From: Embiotoca jacksoni
Lineage: Eukaryota; Chordata; Actinopteri; Embiotocidae
NCBI GenBank assembly: GCA_022577435.1
Contig: JAKOON010000007.1
Span: forward strand, 19,464,881-19,528,880
Length of the DNA stretch: 64,000 nt
Direction of reading: 5' to 3'
In this document: piece by piece, positions 53,144-64,000 of the stretch
Position numbering within the stretch: position 1 is the stretch's first letter
Layout: each line of letters begins with the position of its first letter
Position numbers and translations under genes: made by a program
Notes under the pieces: model-generated
Databases searched by the model: none
Told to the model about the DNA's origin: nothing
The model's input: only the letters and a program-made list of their open reading frames with translations

Positions 53144-53743
53144 TGTCAGGAGTCCGGTTTTCCTCCATTTTGCCCCCGATCACCTCTCCTCCTGTGTCCC
53201 CTCAGTCCCCTGTCTGCTTGTTCTGTGTCCTCCTCTTCTCACCTCCCGTGGCCACGCCCCTCACCAGTCCCAGCAGATGCAGCCACTCACCCCTGATCAC
53301 CACCTGCAGGTGTGCTGTATCTCCCTGATCACCTCCCCGGACTATATGTACCCTGCCCCTGCACTCCTCTGGTGGTCAGTTCATTAGTTAGTCACCCGTC
53401 TGTCCCCAGTCCTTCCCGTTCCTCCGGCTCCTGTTCCACCTGCAGAGCTAGGTGTCGGAGTCACCAGTCGGTGGAGTTGCACTCCCGACTTGGAGGATTG
53501 TAGACTCTATTTTTTCCAGCGGTCCTGTCCGCTGGTCTGCCGGCTGCCCTGCCAGCCGTGTCTCCCTGGATCAGTTGGTTGAGTTGCCCTCCCGACTCGG
53601 AAGCAAGTGGACACTGTAGGTGCCACCTTTTGGTTTGTTTGTTTGTTTGTTTTTATTTATGGAAATAAAAGACTGTATTTTGGAACTGATACCTGAGTCT
53701 GTGAGCCTGCATTTGGGTCCTGGTAAAACACCACCACATAACA
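53144..53743 (+). mobile_element. Solo LTR (gypsy-like), 600 bp, TSD GGTATC
   Basis: Starts TGTCAGGAGTCCGG and ends CCACATAACA. GGTATC repeats on both sides (53138-53143 and 53744-53749); five of the six bases are the duplication and the sixth may be chance. Same family as 16961-17583 and 56435-56963: CCCCCGATCACCTCTCCTCC, GGCCACGCCCCTCACCAGTC, GACTATATGTACCCTGCCCC, two GTTGCCCTCCCGACT-type blocks, AATAAAAGACTGTATTTTGG. It interrupts a SINE tail. No 5S segment in this copy. Confidence 0.95.
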
Positions 53744-53770
53744 GGTATCGATGATGGATCAATGGAAATT

Positions 53771-55873
53771 ACCTGCAGCATATATTAGATCTACACTGCA
53801 TTCATTCTCCAAGTTGTTAATTCTACTATTAATCTATATGTAAGTAGCAAAGCCTGTTTATTTTATTAACACTTAAATTATTTACTTTTTCCTTAGCAAA
53901 AAGCATGAGCAATACAACAAGAAAGTGTTAGTGAAAAGGTTTGTTCTAGGGGCTAACATCAGGTTAGCGAGCCAACAATGTTGATATGTTGAGAATGTGA
54001 ACTTCCTTGACTCAATGTAGATAATCAACAGTTTTTAATGACATGTATATTTCTTCATTGCTATATGTTCCTCATTATGCCTTTACACTGGCGACAGTCG
54101 TGGCTGTATTCAGCTTGTCCGTCTGTATGTCCATACATCTGTACTTGTGTTCCATGGTCATGAACGCCTCAAGGGAATTTCTTCAAATTTAACACAAAAT
54201 TTGAACAACACACGCACACACACCAAATCTAATCCATTCTTGTGTGGTCAATAATCCAACAGTGTCAGATACAATCATAAAAAAAAGTCAGAGGGAAATT
54301 TTTATTGCAGAATGTTTACTTTTACTTTGACCATTTCCAAATAATACTTTTATTGAGGATTTTCAATGCAGGATTTGTAATTCAGTAGATTAAAACCATA
54401 GTATTGGTACTTTTAACTTTTCCAACACTTGTTCGATTTTGGTACGTCAAGTCCATCGTCCATCAGACAGAATGTAAGGTAAATTGAGACTTGACACAAG
54501 GTCAATGAATGGACTGCACCAACACAGCACTTTTCTACCTTAATGAGCACTCAACCTCTCTTAATATTATCTTGTTTTTAAATAGTCGAGACGGAAGCAA
54601 AGAATGATTGCTCTAGTGGCTGAGTGAACAAAGATGTGAGTGCCACTGACACAAACTTACAAGAACATAAAATCCAAAGAAAAGCAATAAATAAATACTG
54701 TAAGTAAAAGGGCCTTGAGTAGTAACCTTAGTGTCTGACAGTCTCGCAGTGATCACTTTCAGTTAGCACAAAGCACTGTGTTGGTTCTGTTCATGTTGGA
54801 GTGGAACTTCAATGTGTACAGTGTGGCCCTCTCCATGCTCAGAAGTGTCTGTGTTGTCAGTGTGGGTGTTAGTCTATGAAGAGGTATTCGTGTCCATGTT
54901 AATACTTTGTCAGTGTTGTTTGTGCTGCTTCATTGTCATTCCAGCAAGAGCTAAGTACTTATAATTATGCTGCAGCCTCCTCGCTCTCAAACATCACGTC
55001 TTTGTCCCCCCCCCCCCCTATTTTCTCATATATTTTTTCACTGATTCTCTTTCCTCTGTCTTACTACCCCCTACCCTCTCTCTCACTCTCTCAGCATCTT
55101 CCTCCCTTTCTTCATTTACAATCTCCCACACACTCCCTCTTTCTCAAATTCCATTTCAGTGTCTTGCTTTGGCAGGACATGCTGAGCTAGCGCCAAGGCA
55201 ATAATGAGAACTGTCAAGTAGCGACAAATGAACAGGTGAGAGCAACGCAGAAAGAAAGAAAGAGAGACAAAGAGACAGAGGGAGAGAGAGAGACATGAAT
55301 ATGAAGTACTGGCATCGCTGTGACTACTGACAGTCCACTCACGCATGCATGGACACTCCCACCCTGCTCTTTGCACTCACATTGCAGATCTCCACCAGTT
55401 CATGTTTTCACGGCCGATACACACACTAATGATTTTATACAAAACTGGATTTATTTTTTTTCCTCACTAACATTTTAGTACTGTGATGTGAAACATGTCC
55501 AAACAAGACTTCATTATTTCAGATAGCTCTATCTCCATTAACACCAGTTCCATTTCATGCATTCTGTATTTTATATCCAACTATTTTGGCACAGCAAATA
55601 GAAATTCGAAAGAAATACATTGCTTCTGAAATTATCCTTTTTTTTTTATCACTGTTAAAAAGGAATGTATTTCAGTGTATCCACAAACTTACAAAATGTT
55701 CAAACAGCATATCTGTCATTGACTGATGTTGCTAAAAGGGTCTAAATAGTATGTGGTTGCACATCAGGGAGTGCCAAGCTGTTGCCAATATGTTTGTGAC
55801 TGCTGCCTGTGCCCATGAAGTAAGATCATGGTAATAGTAGCCAATTTTGTAAAAAAGAAAAAAAATACTGTAC
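53771..55873. other. No recognised gene or known repeat
   Basis: AT-rich except for a pyrimidine-rich part at 54985-55145 that includes a run of more than ten C at 55008-55018. A purine-rich stretch follows at 55240-55300. No coding stretch with support. Confidence 0.5.
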
Positions 55874-55952
55874 CTAAGTCTCTTGAGGGCAAGCCCATCT
55901 GATGTCTCCGCACTAATATGATTTTGGATGGTATCAATCTTCTCCTCTATCA
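55874..55952 (-). CDS. Candidate internal exon, unidentified
   Basis: On the minus strand a 79-bp block lies between TTCTTGCAG and GTACAGTA, canonical AG acceptor and GT donor. It is open in one phase (two bases, 25 codons, two bases): IEEKIDTIQNHISAETSDGL then ALKRL. The translation is balanced in composition, predicted helical and unlike transposon proteins in the window. I do not recognise the protein. No partner exon was found in the surrounding 2 kb, which fits the large introns of fish genes but also fits chance. Confidence 0.35.
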
Positions 55953-56434
55953 CTGCAAGAACCGGAATTAGCAAATTTGTCAAAATGGAAAACTATTCTA
56001 CTCAATGCATATAATGTAAACAGTGACACAAGTGTTATTATCAGGTTTCCTGACATACTACATGTGGATCTTGGTGACATTATATTTAACACCTCCAGCT
56101 TGGCAAACAACATATATTGTGGAAAACAGATTTCCAAATTAAATTAGATATGACATTTACAGTATCAAAGTAAGTCAACACCATATAATAGCTATTGTAG
56201 CAACATTTTCAACCAAACATCAGGACTTAATTTTGTCTTAGTTTAATGTGAACACATTCCTCATGGCACATGTGCTATTATGTAACTACAGTAGTGTGAC
56301 GTTTCCTACAATTAACAGTTCTAATCAATCAAAGTACATCTTGTAGATTATATGCTGGATATTTTGATCACACCTTTTGGGCCAGATGATATCACATTTT
56401 CACTTGCACTTATGCATAATTTTTTTTTCATTTT
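55953..56434. other. No recognised feature
   Basis: AT-rich. The last five bases (56430-56434, ATTTT) are the left target duplication of the next LTR. Confidence 0.5.
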
Positions 56435-56963
56435 TGTCAGGAGTCCTGTGTTCCTCCGTTTTGCCCCCGATCACCTCTCCTCCTGTGTCCCCTCAGTGCT
56501 GCATCTCCTTGATCACCTCCCCGAACTATATGTACCCTGCCCCTGCACTCCTCTGGTTGTCGGTTCATTCGTTAGTCACCCGTCCATTCTCCGTCCATTC
56601 TCCGTCCATCCGTCCTGTTCCCGTTCCCGTTCCCCCGGCTCCTGTTCCACCTGCAGAGCTACCTGTCAGAGTCACCAGTCGGTGGAGTTGCCCTCCCGAC
56701 TCGGAGGATTATTGACTCTGCTTTTTCCAGTGGTCCTGTCCACTGGTCTGCCAGCTGCCCTGCCAGCCGTATCTCCCTGGATCAGTCGGTTGAGTTGCCC
56801 TCCCGACTTGGAAGCAAGTGGACACTATAGGTGCCACCTTTTGGTTTGTTTGTTTGTTCGTTTGTTTGTTTTTATTTATGGAAATAAAAGACTGTATTTT
56901 GGAACCAATGCCCGAGACTGTGAGCCTGCATTTGGGTCCTGGTAAAACACCCACCTCATAACA
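56435..56963 (+). mobile_element. Solo LTR (gypsy-like), 529 bp, TSD ATTTT
   Basis: Starts TGTCAGGAGTCCTG, ends CCTCATAACA, flanked by ATTTT (56430-56434 and 56964-56968). It matches 53144-53743 closely but lacks about 110 bp covering the GGCCACGCCCCTC block, and it has a short CCGTCCATTCT duplication near 56582-56605. AATAAAAGACTGTATTTTGG is near the end. No internal region. Confidence 0.95.
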
Positions 56964-56968
56964 ATTTT

Positions 56969-57739
56969 GTATTGTTTTTATTCTCATGATATACAAACTG
57001 TATGCAAATATGTTCCTGTATGTCATCTGCTATGTGTATGTATTATATCATATTTCTTTTCATATTGTGTATGTTCTGATGTATTGTATCATGGATGCAA
57101 GGGTTCAAATTAAGTTGCCTGTTCAAACAATAGACAAAGCTGCTGTGTTAAATATGAAAGCCTTTCTGTAATTTATAGAGATTGCAAATATGAGCATAAA
57201 ATGAAGACGATGTGAAAGCTTGACAGAGACAGATAGATATCGTTTGTGTATGTGTATATGGGAATATAAACTGCAGCACATAAATATGGGCATATGGCAT
57301 ATATTGAGTGTGTGTGAGAGAGTAGACCATAAACAAAATTTGTATGTCTTGTTTACCACCCCCAAGAACAACATCACATGCATCCAGTTGATGTGCTTCT
57401 TTCAGGAACGACTGAGGTGCTTGTACTCCGGAAATTAAGCATTGAACACCCATAACTTAAGAGACTCAGAAAACACTGAATTAAAAAAAAAAAGATCAAA
57501 TCAAAGCTGCAGTGGTCAAATACACTGACTTTTAGTCTCTAGAATGCGTTATATTTTCACAGACTTGTCATAACAAGTAAACTTAACTTTACGCATAAAG
57601 TTAGCAAAGTGCCTCTAGGTTTTTCATTGTCAATTAACACGGTTTTACGCTGTTTTATCCTATTTTGCACAGTCGAAAACCCTTAGTGGTAACTCTACCC
57701 TTGGCTAATTGCAGGCTGTAGATACATTCTACCCTCTAT
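56969..57739. other. No recognised feature
   Basis: AT-rich sequence with no supported gene or repeat. Confidence 0.5.
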
Positions 57740-58670
57740 CTCTGACACTTTATGGCCTCACATCTGGCTTCCTGTGAAATCAAGAATAGAATTTAAAATT
57801 CTCTTGATGACTTACAAAGCCCTACATGACCAGGCTCCATCATATCTTAGAGATCTTATAGAACCATATAATCCTAGCAGAGCACTTCGCTCTCAGTACG
57901 CTGGTCTGCTTGTGGTTCCTAGAGTTTACAGAAGTAGAATGGGAGGCAGAGCCTTCAGTTTTCAGGCTCCTCTCCTGTGGAACCAACTCCCAATTTGTGT
58001 TCGAGGGGCAGAAACCCTCTCTAGCTTTAAGATTAGACTCAAAACGTTCCTTTTTGATAAAGCCTATAGTTAGGGCTGGCTCAGGTAGACCTGAACCAAC
58101 CCTTAGTTATGCTGTTACAGGCTGAGGCTGCTGGGGGACCTTGTTACATGCTGAGCTTCTTTTCTTTCCTCCTACTCTTTAACTGACTCATACCTCACCA
58201 TCCTTTTCGCTTTTTCTTATTGTCTGTTGTCTCCATTCAGTTCCCTCGCTCGCGTAGTTTCTCGTCTTTCTTTTGCAGATGTCCTGTCATGGAGCTGCAT
58301 GCCTCGGTCCTGCGCTTGTCGTCTCCACCAACAGTTCTTCTCTTCTATCTCTATGCTGTCCTTTTCTCTCTGTGCTCTCCTCTCACCCCAACTGGTCGAG
58401 GCAGATGGCCGCCCACCTCTGAGCCTGGTTCTGTCGGAGGTTTCTTCCTGTTAAGAGGGAGGTTTTCCTTCCCTCTGTTGGAGGTTTTTCTCCCTTAAAG
58501 AGGAGTTTTTTTTTTTTTCCCCTCCTAGCTTATGTGGGAATTGTTGAATTGTTGGGTTTCTCTGTATAATATTGTAAAGTCTTGCTGTAAGGACTTCAAT
58601 ATGTTAAGTGCCATGAAATAACCTATGTTGTGATTTGGCGATATATAAATAAAGTTGAATTGAATTGAAT
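57740..58670 (+). mobile_element. L2-type LINE 3' part
   Basis: 5'-truncated copy beginning near LPVKSRIEFKILL. The 3' untranslated region contains the conserved TCTGTCGGAGGTTTCTTCCT GTTAAGAGGG and TTTTTCTCCCTT blocks, and the terminus TTGTGATTTGGCGATATATA then AATAAAGTTGAATTGAATTG, with a (TTGAA)-type tail. The same family occurs at 22911-23895 and 45440-46790. Confidence 0.9.
57774..58073 (+). pseudogene. L2-type LINE ORF2 C-terminus
   Basis: A 99-codon frame with natural stop: FKILLMTYKALHDQAPSYL, LIEPYNPSRALRSQYAGLL, VPRVYRSRMGGRAFSFQAPL, LWNQLPICVRGAETLSSFKI, RLKTFLFDKAYS. It is undamaged over this part, including the typical RLKTxLF end. The methionine at 57774 is internal to the original protein. 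Confidence 0.85.
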
Positions 58671-58700
58671 CTGGAGACAAATCTGTCAGAGGTTCCCAAT

Positions 58701-59521
58701 AGAGTGGCGCTTAAAATTTTGTGAACTCTTTAGAATTGTTTGTATGTCCACATAAATATCACTGAAATCATCATCCTCTTTTTGCAAATGTCTGAAAGTA
58801 TAAGCTAATTAAACAAATGATATAGAAATATTACACTTGGTCATTTATTGAGGTAAATGTTCCAATATTACATATCTATGAGTGGCAAAAGTGTGTAAAC
58901 CGCTAGGATTTTTATATAATAAATATAATTTTAAGGCGGAGTTAAAATCAGTGGTTTTCAATCAAGGGGATGATAATCAGATGTGAATGGGCACCCTGTT
59001 TTATTAAAAGAACAATCATTTAATGAAGTCAGAGCATCACAACACAGGTTTGTGAAAATATGTATTATGGCACAAACAAAAGAGATTTCTGTGGAGCTTT
59101 GAAAAGAAGTTCTCAATGCTCATCAGCCTGGAAAAGATTACAAACCTATGGCTTTGTTTGGGATCCACCAATCCCCAGTAAGACAGACTTTAAAAATGGA
59201 GGAAAATTCAAGACCAGTGTTACCCTCCCTATAAGTGGTGGGATAACAAAGATTGCTCCTAAAGCAAGGTGTAGAATAGTCCATGAGGTCACAAAGAAAC
59301 CCATGTTAACTTACAAGCAACTAAAGGCTACAGTGGCTACTGGTAATGTTCATCAATTATGGTGCACATGGCACGGCAAGTTGTTTCACCAAAGAATGGT
59401 AACGAAGAATTAAGTTAATGTTTTGAAATGACGAAGCCAGAGTCCTGACTTAAATCTAATAGAAATGTGGAAGAAGGACTTGAAGTGAGCAGTTAATGTG
59501 AGAAACACACCAATCATGGAA
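58701..59521 (+). mobile_element. Tc1/mariner element with internal deletion
   Basis: Left end GAGTGGCGCTTAAAATTTTG then TGAACTCTTTAGAATTG belongs to a widespread vertebrate Tc1 family. Coding remnants follow: a helix-turn-helix part ending EVTKKPMLTYKQLKATVA, then a jump at about 59377 to SPDLNLIEMW (catalytic glutamate kept) and KDLK-AVNVRN. The central ~550 bp containing both catalytic aspartates is deleted. The right inverted repeat is missing; homology stops near 59521. Confidence 0.8.
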
Positions 59522-59794
59522 CGTGGGCTACAATCCTTCAAGCTTACGTGCAGCCACTACATACCAAACTTGTTCCAGCATATCCCCAAACATGATGTTG
59601 ATGGTTCATGGGTTTATCCTTGGACCACTGACAGTATTCACCATTGCAGTCTGTGAGCACCTCAGAAGTCTTACCATTTTCACCCAGAACCATTTGACCC
59701 TTTTCAATATAGATCAGGACAACATCCAACACAAATCGACTTTGAGAATGACTCTTCACTCTAGTATGCCCGAGACCTTGACATATACCATTGT
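59522..59794. other. Unassigned sequence
   Basis: Open on both strands for 90-140 codons (minus-strand translation includes CQGLGHTRVKSHSQSRFVL and ENGKTSEVLTDCNGEYCQW) but no family recognised. Confidence 0.3.
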
Positions 59795-60017
59795 TTAACC
59801 CTTTGAGCCCTAGAGGCCCCCAATTGACTAAACTATTATTAAAATATGGACATATATACTGATATTTACACATCTGAACAAATCTCACAAGTGTTCCCTT
59901 TATTATTAAAATATTTTTTGTATTATTATTATTTATTGTGGTTGAAGAGATATTCTCTTTTTGCAATTTTTGAGCAGAAGCCTAAAAGATATAGTAGGTG
60001 TGTTTTTAAAGGGTTAA
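59795..60017. mobile_element. piggyBac-like MITE with TTAA ends
   Basis: TTAACCCTTTGAGCCC at 59795 and the inverse of TTAACCCTTTAAAAACACAC at 60017 give matching 10-bp ends TTAACCCTTT. A TTAA target at both sides plus CCCTTT ends fit piggyBac. The interior is AT-rich, non-coding and 200 bp long. Confidence 0.6.
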
Positions 60018-60949
60018 TTTAGTTAAATTGTATATATATATAGCACCAGATCATAAGCATAAGTCATCTCAGGGCACTTAACATAATACGGTTAAGACAA
60101 TATTATGAAGAAGAACCCAACAATTAAACAATTCCCACATGAGCGACGATGGTCAGGAAAAAAAACAATGATTTAATGGGATTACAACTAATGAATGAAA
60201 TGGTCTAGTAATAACAGTTACACTTGTTAAACACAGAAATTTAAGAGGCAATTTGATGATGAGATCTTATTCCCAGAGTCCATTATTTTTCTGTATCAGA
60301 ATTCCACAAAGCTGTTATAACAGCTTTACAGTGGACACTCACCACAGGCACGTGTTTAATTCTCTCAAGGCAAATAATAATTAGGGAGATGAAAATGTTG
60401 AAGAGACAGTTGAGTAATAAAAGGATGTAATTGATGGTGGGTCATTTCAACTGTGCTATCACACAAAAAATTCAGTCAACTGGCAACATTCAGCAGTGTT
60501 GTAGCATTGTGGAAATGCTCGCTGTTTAAACACAAAAAACATGCTTTTATTGTCCTGTAATGGTCTCCTTTTTTGAACACTGTGACAAATTATTCAAGCC
60601 ACAACTACTCAAGGTCTCAATGGGTTCTCCATGAAATACAGTCTATAAAATGAATACAACACGTGATGTCTGCTGATGCTATGAGCATGATGAAAAGTTT
60701 GGTTCGGTTTAGGTATAAAACAACTTTGGGGTTTAGGGTTAATATCATTACTTCATATTTTTAAGGGAGCTTCATCATCACCATGGGAGTTAGTGTTAAA
60801 CCCCCACATTTTAGTGACCCACTCGTCCACCTCGAACTCATCCACATACAAAAGGACGTCACACAAAAACACTCATATGACAGTATAAAAGTACACAACC
60901 CACACACAGATTCAACAGTCGCAGCATACAGTATATGAGCTATTGAGTG
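60018..60949. other. No recognised feature
   Basis: AT-rich sequence without supported features. Confidence 0.5.
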
Positions 60950-61390
60950 GACGGAGAAAGAAGATCCTTGAATCCATCCTTCAGACAAGCCGAGAGCAAG
61001 AGGAGAACAGAAGGCGGAGGGCGATAGGGGAAGATAATGAAGGGGGGCACCGGATGAATGGAGTGGCAGATTAGAAAGGAGGAGAGTAAATTGAAAGTAT
61101 TGAGTGAGTGGGAGAGGAGTGGAGGGTCAAATAAAGAATCAGCAGAGAGTGAGGCAAGTTGGAAGTCAAAAGAGCAATGAGAAGCAGAGAGGTGAGAAAA
61201 AGGGCTTATAGCAGAGGGCAGGAGAATGTTCGGCAGGAGAAATGTTCGAAAGGAAAACAGACAGGTAAAGGTGAGGGGAGAGACACGATGCACATTAAAA
61301 TGGAGGTCCAAAGTTGGAGGAGAGAGGATAAAGACTTGAAAGTGAGACAGAGAGAAAGAGACACCAGGGAAATTAAGATTCTTAATTACA
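60950..61390 (+). repeat. Purine-rich tract
   Basis: About 440 bp dominated by A and G on the plus strand (for example GGGGAAGATAATGAAGGGGG and AGAGAAAGAGACACCAGGG), without a fixed repeat unit. A 156-codon open stretch on the minus strand here is serine/leucine-rich low complexity and not a gene. Confidence 0.6.
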
Positions 61391-61611
61391 ACACATAACA
61401 ATGATAACACATATCCTGTACATATCAGTGGGGTTTTAATAAATTACAGTATGTTATTATATGGATTTCTTTATAAAATTATAAGGTTTATAAATAAAGA
61501 ATGGATTCTTAATGTTGTCTGGGTGGTCACAACATATAGAACATATGGTTTATAGCTTAGTGCCTGTCAGAAATGATAAGCCTGTCTCCTCACATATTAG
61601 GACTTCTGATG

Positions 61612-61612
61612 G

Positions 61613-61684
<72 letters not shown>
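61612..61684. repeat. (TG)n microsatellite
   Basis: About 32 TG units ending GCGCGTGC. Confidence 0.95.
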
Positions 61685-61685
<1 letters not shown>

Positions 61686-62717
61686 TGCAGTCCACTGTTT
61701 GCCAACTTTATGACATTGTCAATAATTGTGCTGACTTTCCAAACCCATTAAGCGCCTTCATTAGTTACTTATAAATACATATTTAGAAATCCCCCAACAC
61801 AGAGTAGGATCTATCAGCAAGTTACAATGCGTGGCCTACTTTTTATCAATTCAGACAGATGAGTAGCAGACACAAAATCAGAGGTTATAAACTACAGCTG
61901 AATTATTGTTCAACAGCATCTGTCCTCAAGTTGAACTTGAGTATTGAGCCCCATCGGAGCTGTTGGATATATTCATTTTACTGTTGGTTGAAACGAAGAA
62001 AATTGTGAGTGTGTCAGTGTCTGTGTTATATTTTTGTTTCGCATGCTGTTTTTATTTACATTTTACACAACACAATTGGAGTTAAACATTTTAAATAGTC
62101 AGATACATGTATATAACTCAATTTTGCCCAAATATATAGTTTGTAGGGCATTACAGGTATGGCTCTTAGAATAGCAAAGTCATCAGTATGTTTATTTGTC
62201 GAGGGATTTCAAAATCCGATGTTTTCAAACCTGTCAATGAAGATGGTTATAAATTATCGTCAGTATGTGGCATTTTTCATACCCCTTTCATCCAAATACT
62301 GTAATTTATCATGTTTGGGGATTTGAATGCATGTAGCATTGATGGACACTTTTGCAAAGCTGGTTCTGTTTTGGCAATATAGTTTCCGTCAAAAAGTCAT
62401 GGCAGTAAAGCCAATATATCAAAGTAAAGTTACAAATGAAGGTAAAAATGATGAGAGAGGAAAGCATGAAACAGTGAAACAGTAATAACTTCAGTGGAAT
62501 GGGGTCAGAGAGATGGAGCGAGGGAGACAGAGACCAATACATAAACACAGAGAGAGAGAGAGAGAGAGAGACAGCGAGAAAATAAAAAAAGACATGGAGG
62601 CAGCTAAAGGATGAATCGACAGCGATGAATAGCAGCACACAGTAGGAGACATAGCCAGGTGAAGAGGGGAGGATAGGGATGGGACAGAAGAAGAAAAATG
62701 GTGGAGGGTGAATAGCA

Positions 62718-62720
<3 letters not shown>
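61685..62720. other. No recognised gene; purine-rich near the end
   Basis: AT-rich up to about 62480, then purine-rich with a (GA)n run at 62549-62570. Confidence 0.5.
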
Positions 62721-62766
<46 letters not shown>

Positions 62767-62774
62767 CGTGTGTG

Positions 62775-62810
<36 letters not shown>

Positions 62811-62838
62811 TGTGTGTGTGTCAGTGTGCGTGTGTGTG
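62721..62838. repeat. (TG)n with (CGTG)n microsatellite
   Basis: A (TG)n run of about 20 units passes into about ten GCGT units and back into TG. All positions alternate purine and pyrimidine. Confidence 0.95.
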
Positions 62839-64000
62839 AAGTTGGTGGCAGTAAGGAGTCTTGGGTGGGGAGGGAGCCGATGGCGATGAGAACATTATGG
62901 CTGGATAATGAAGAGGTTCCACGCTGTCAGCCAACACCATTCACCCTGCATGGCTCTGACCCCAAAGTGTCAACAAGCTAAACGACCGAGCAGCAGCGCA
63001 TTACCGCATGAATACACACTGGCACACACACACACGTGCATATATGCACATGCACGGAGACAGACAGACAAGCAGATAATGCTTTAACACAAATATTTAC
63101 TTTTAATACTTTGTTGATACACGCATTCACACATCAGACTAACATCAATGCAATAACAACTGTTTTTACATGATCAGAATGTACTCTGTTTGAGTGTGGA
63201 TTGTATAATCACACAAACCTAATAATTGACACAGATACTGATTTATCTCAACACACACATGCAGCGACTGTGAGTGTGCAGCTTGTGGGCTGCCGTTTGC
63301 ACAGTAAATATCATATCCTTTATTGGTATTCAGAACAGCAAAACCCAATAAATCGAGTCAACAGAGGTTGTTTCATAACGCCTAATCTCTGCTCACACCT
63401 CACATCACAACACAACACAGTCACAGTGAGAAAATAGAGTTTAGACCAACTGAAACCTGCTTTCAATAGAGTAATCACTGTCTATGTTCCTCTAGTTTTC
63501 TTTTTCCCTCTCTGTCTCTTTCTGTCTATCGCTCGCTCTCTCTTTCTCTCTCTAGTCTGTCTCTGTATCTCTCTACCCTCCCAACACGTCGTTTTATCAC
63601 ACATTTGCACACAGGCACCATTTCCCTCTTTTATTCCTTCTTCAGTGCCGCTCTAGCTTTGTCGCTCTCTCTCGCTTTCTGTCATTTTTCTGGCTGCCTG
63701 ATGCAAAGCCCTATCTGGGCAGGAAAACAGATTTTTTTTTTTTTTTTTGTCACCCGCCTTCTGTTTCAATTCAGACTCCACTCTGCTGTATTAACATGAT
63801 ACAACAGAAACCCGTGCTGTTCAAGCACTTCCCTATCGACAAAGATTGTAGACATGTGCTGATCTATCATTTTTTAGGAAGACTATCCTCCGTCTTTCTT
63901 GTTGTTTTGGTAAAATTAATACATGTACATTTTCACAGCACTAATTCCATCAATGCAATAACATTCTCAATGTCTTTTAACAGCATTAAGTGGTCACTTC
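62839..64000. other. No recognised feature
   Basis: Mixed sequence with short CA runs (63025-63035), a pyrimidine-rich part at 63490-63690 and a poly(T) run at 63731-63748. No coding stretch with support. Confidence 0.5.

Noticed and set aside
60940..61410. 156-codon minus-strand frame rich in serine and leucine
   Set aside because: Low-complexity translation of a purine-rich tract; no start context, splice signals or domain.
1..64000. CRISPR array, operons, phage or bacterial genes
   Set aside because: No spaced palindromic repeats, ribosome-binding-site-led gene runs or prokaryotic protein families; all evidence points to a fish genome.

Overview
This window looks like intergenic DNA from a ray-finned fish (teleost), probably a percomorph. 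The evidence is the set of mobile families: Rex3/RTE-type LINEs with GATG-type tails, CR1/L2-group LINEs ending GATTAATAAAGT, L2-type LINEs, DIRS, Ty3/gypsy solo LTRs, Tc1, PIF-Harbinger-like, hAT, piggyBac-like and Helitron remnants, tRNA-derived SINEs, and long (TG)n and (AT)n microsatellites. No complete host gene could be supported. There are no bacterial or phage signatures and no CRISPR array. Three short open stretches flanked by canonical splice signals are offered as weak host-gene exon candidates (31822-31951 with 32572-32700 on +, and 55874-55952 on -).

Layout. 1-2738: CR1/L2-group LINE on the minus strand, split by a segment that carries a 1,630-bp hAT element (441-2070) with a perfect 8-bp target duplication and a four-exon BED-finger fragment. 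2745-6015: decayed DIRS-type retrotransposon. 6064-8150: a LINE tail, a gypsy reverse-transcriptase scrap, an L1 ORF1 scrap, and the 3' end of a gypsy element whose LTR contains a 5S-rRNA-derived segment. 8381-11200: two Harbinger-like copies, the second interrupted by a hAT that itself holds a SINE. 12319-18667: an interspersed repeat, a solo LTR, then an LTR interrupted by a nearly full-length LINE that is itself interrupted by another solo LTR. 18668-22257: nothing I can classify. 22258-27441: a repeat, an L2 fragment, a Rex3-like LINE, and a CR1/L2-group LINE interrupted by an 849-bp solo LTR that also carries a 5S-rRNA-derived segment. 27442-35162: mostly unassigned, with a possible gene fragment and a 433-bp hAT MITE. 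35163-37752: second LINE copy with a long open RT frame. 39427-47345: Rex3-like LINE, Helitron helicase, hAT, Tc1, Harbinger-like, L2 split by a small LTR, SINE. 50830-56963: gypsy gag-pol remnant with a SINE in its leader, a SINE holding a solo LTR, and another solo LTR. 57740-60017: L2 3' part, Tc1 remnant, piggyBac-like MITE. 60018-64000: microsatellites and purine-rich sequence.

The genes do not form a pathway; the window is a record of layered insertions. Perfect target duplications allow seven LTRs or DNA transposons to be bounded to the base and the insertion order to be read. The most unusual feature is the 5S-rRNA-derived segment inside two LTRs of one gypsy-like family, which resembles the arrangement known from plant Cassandra elements.
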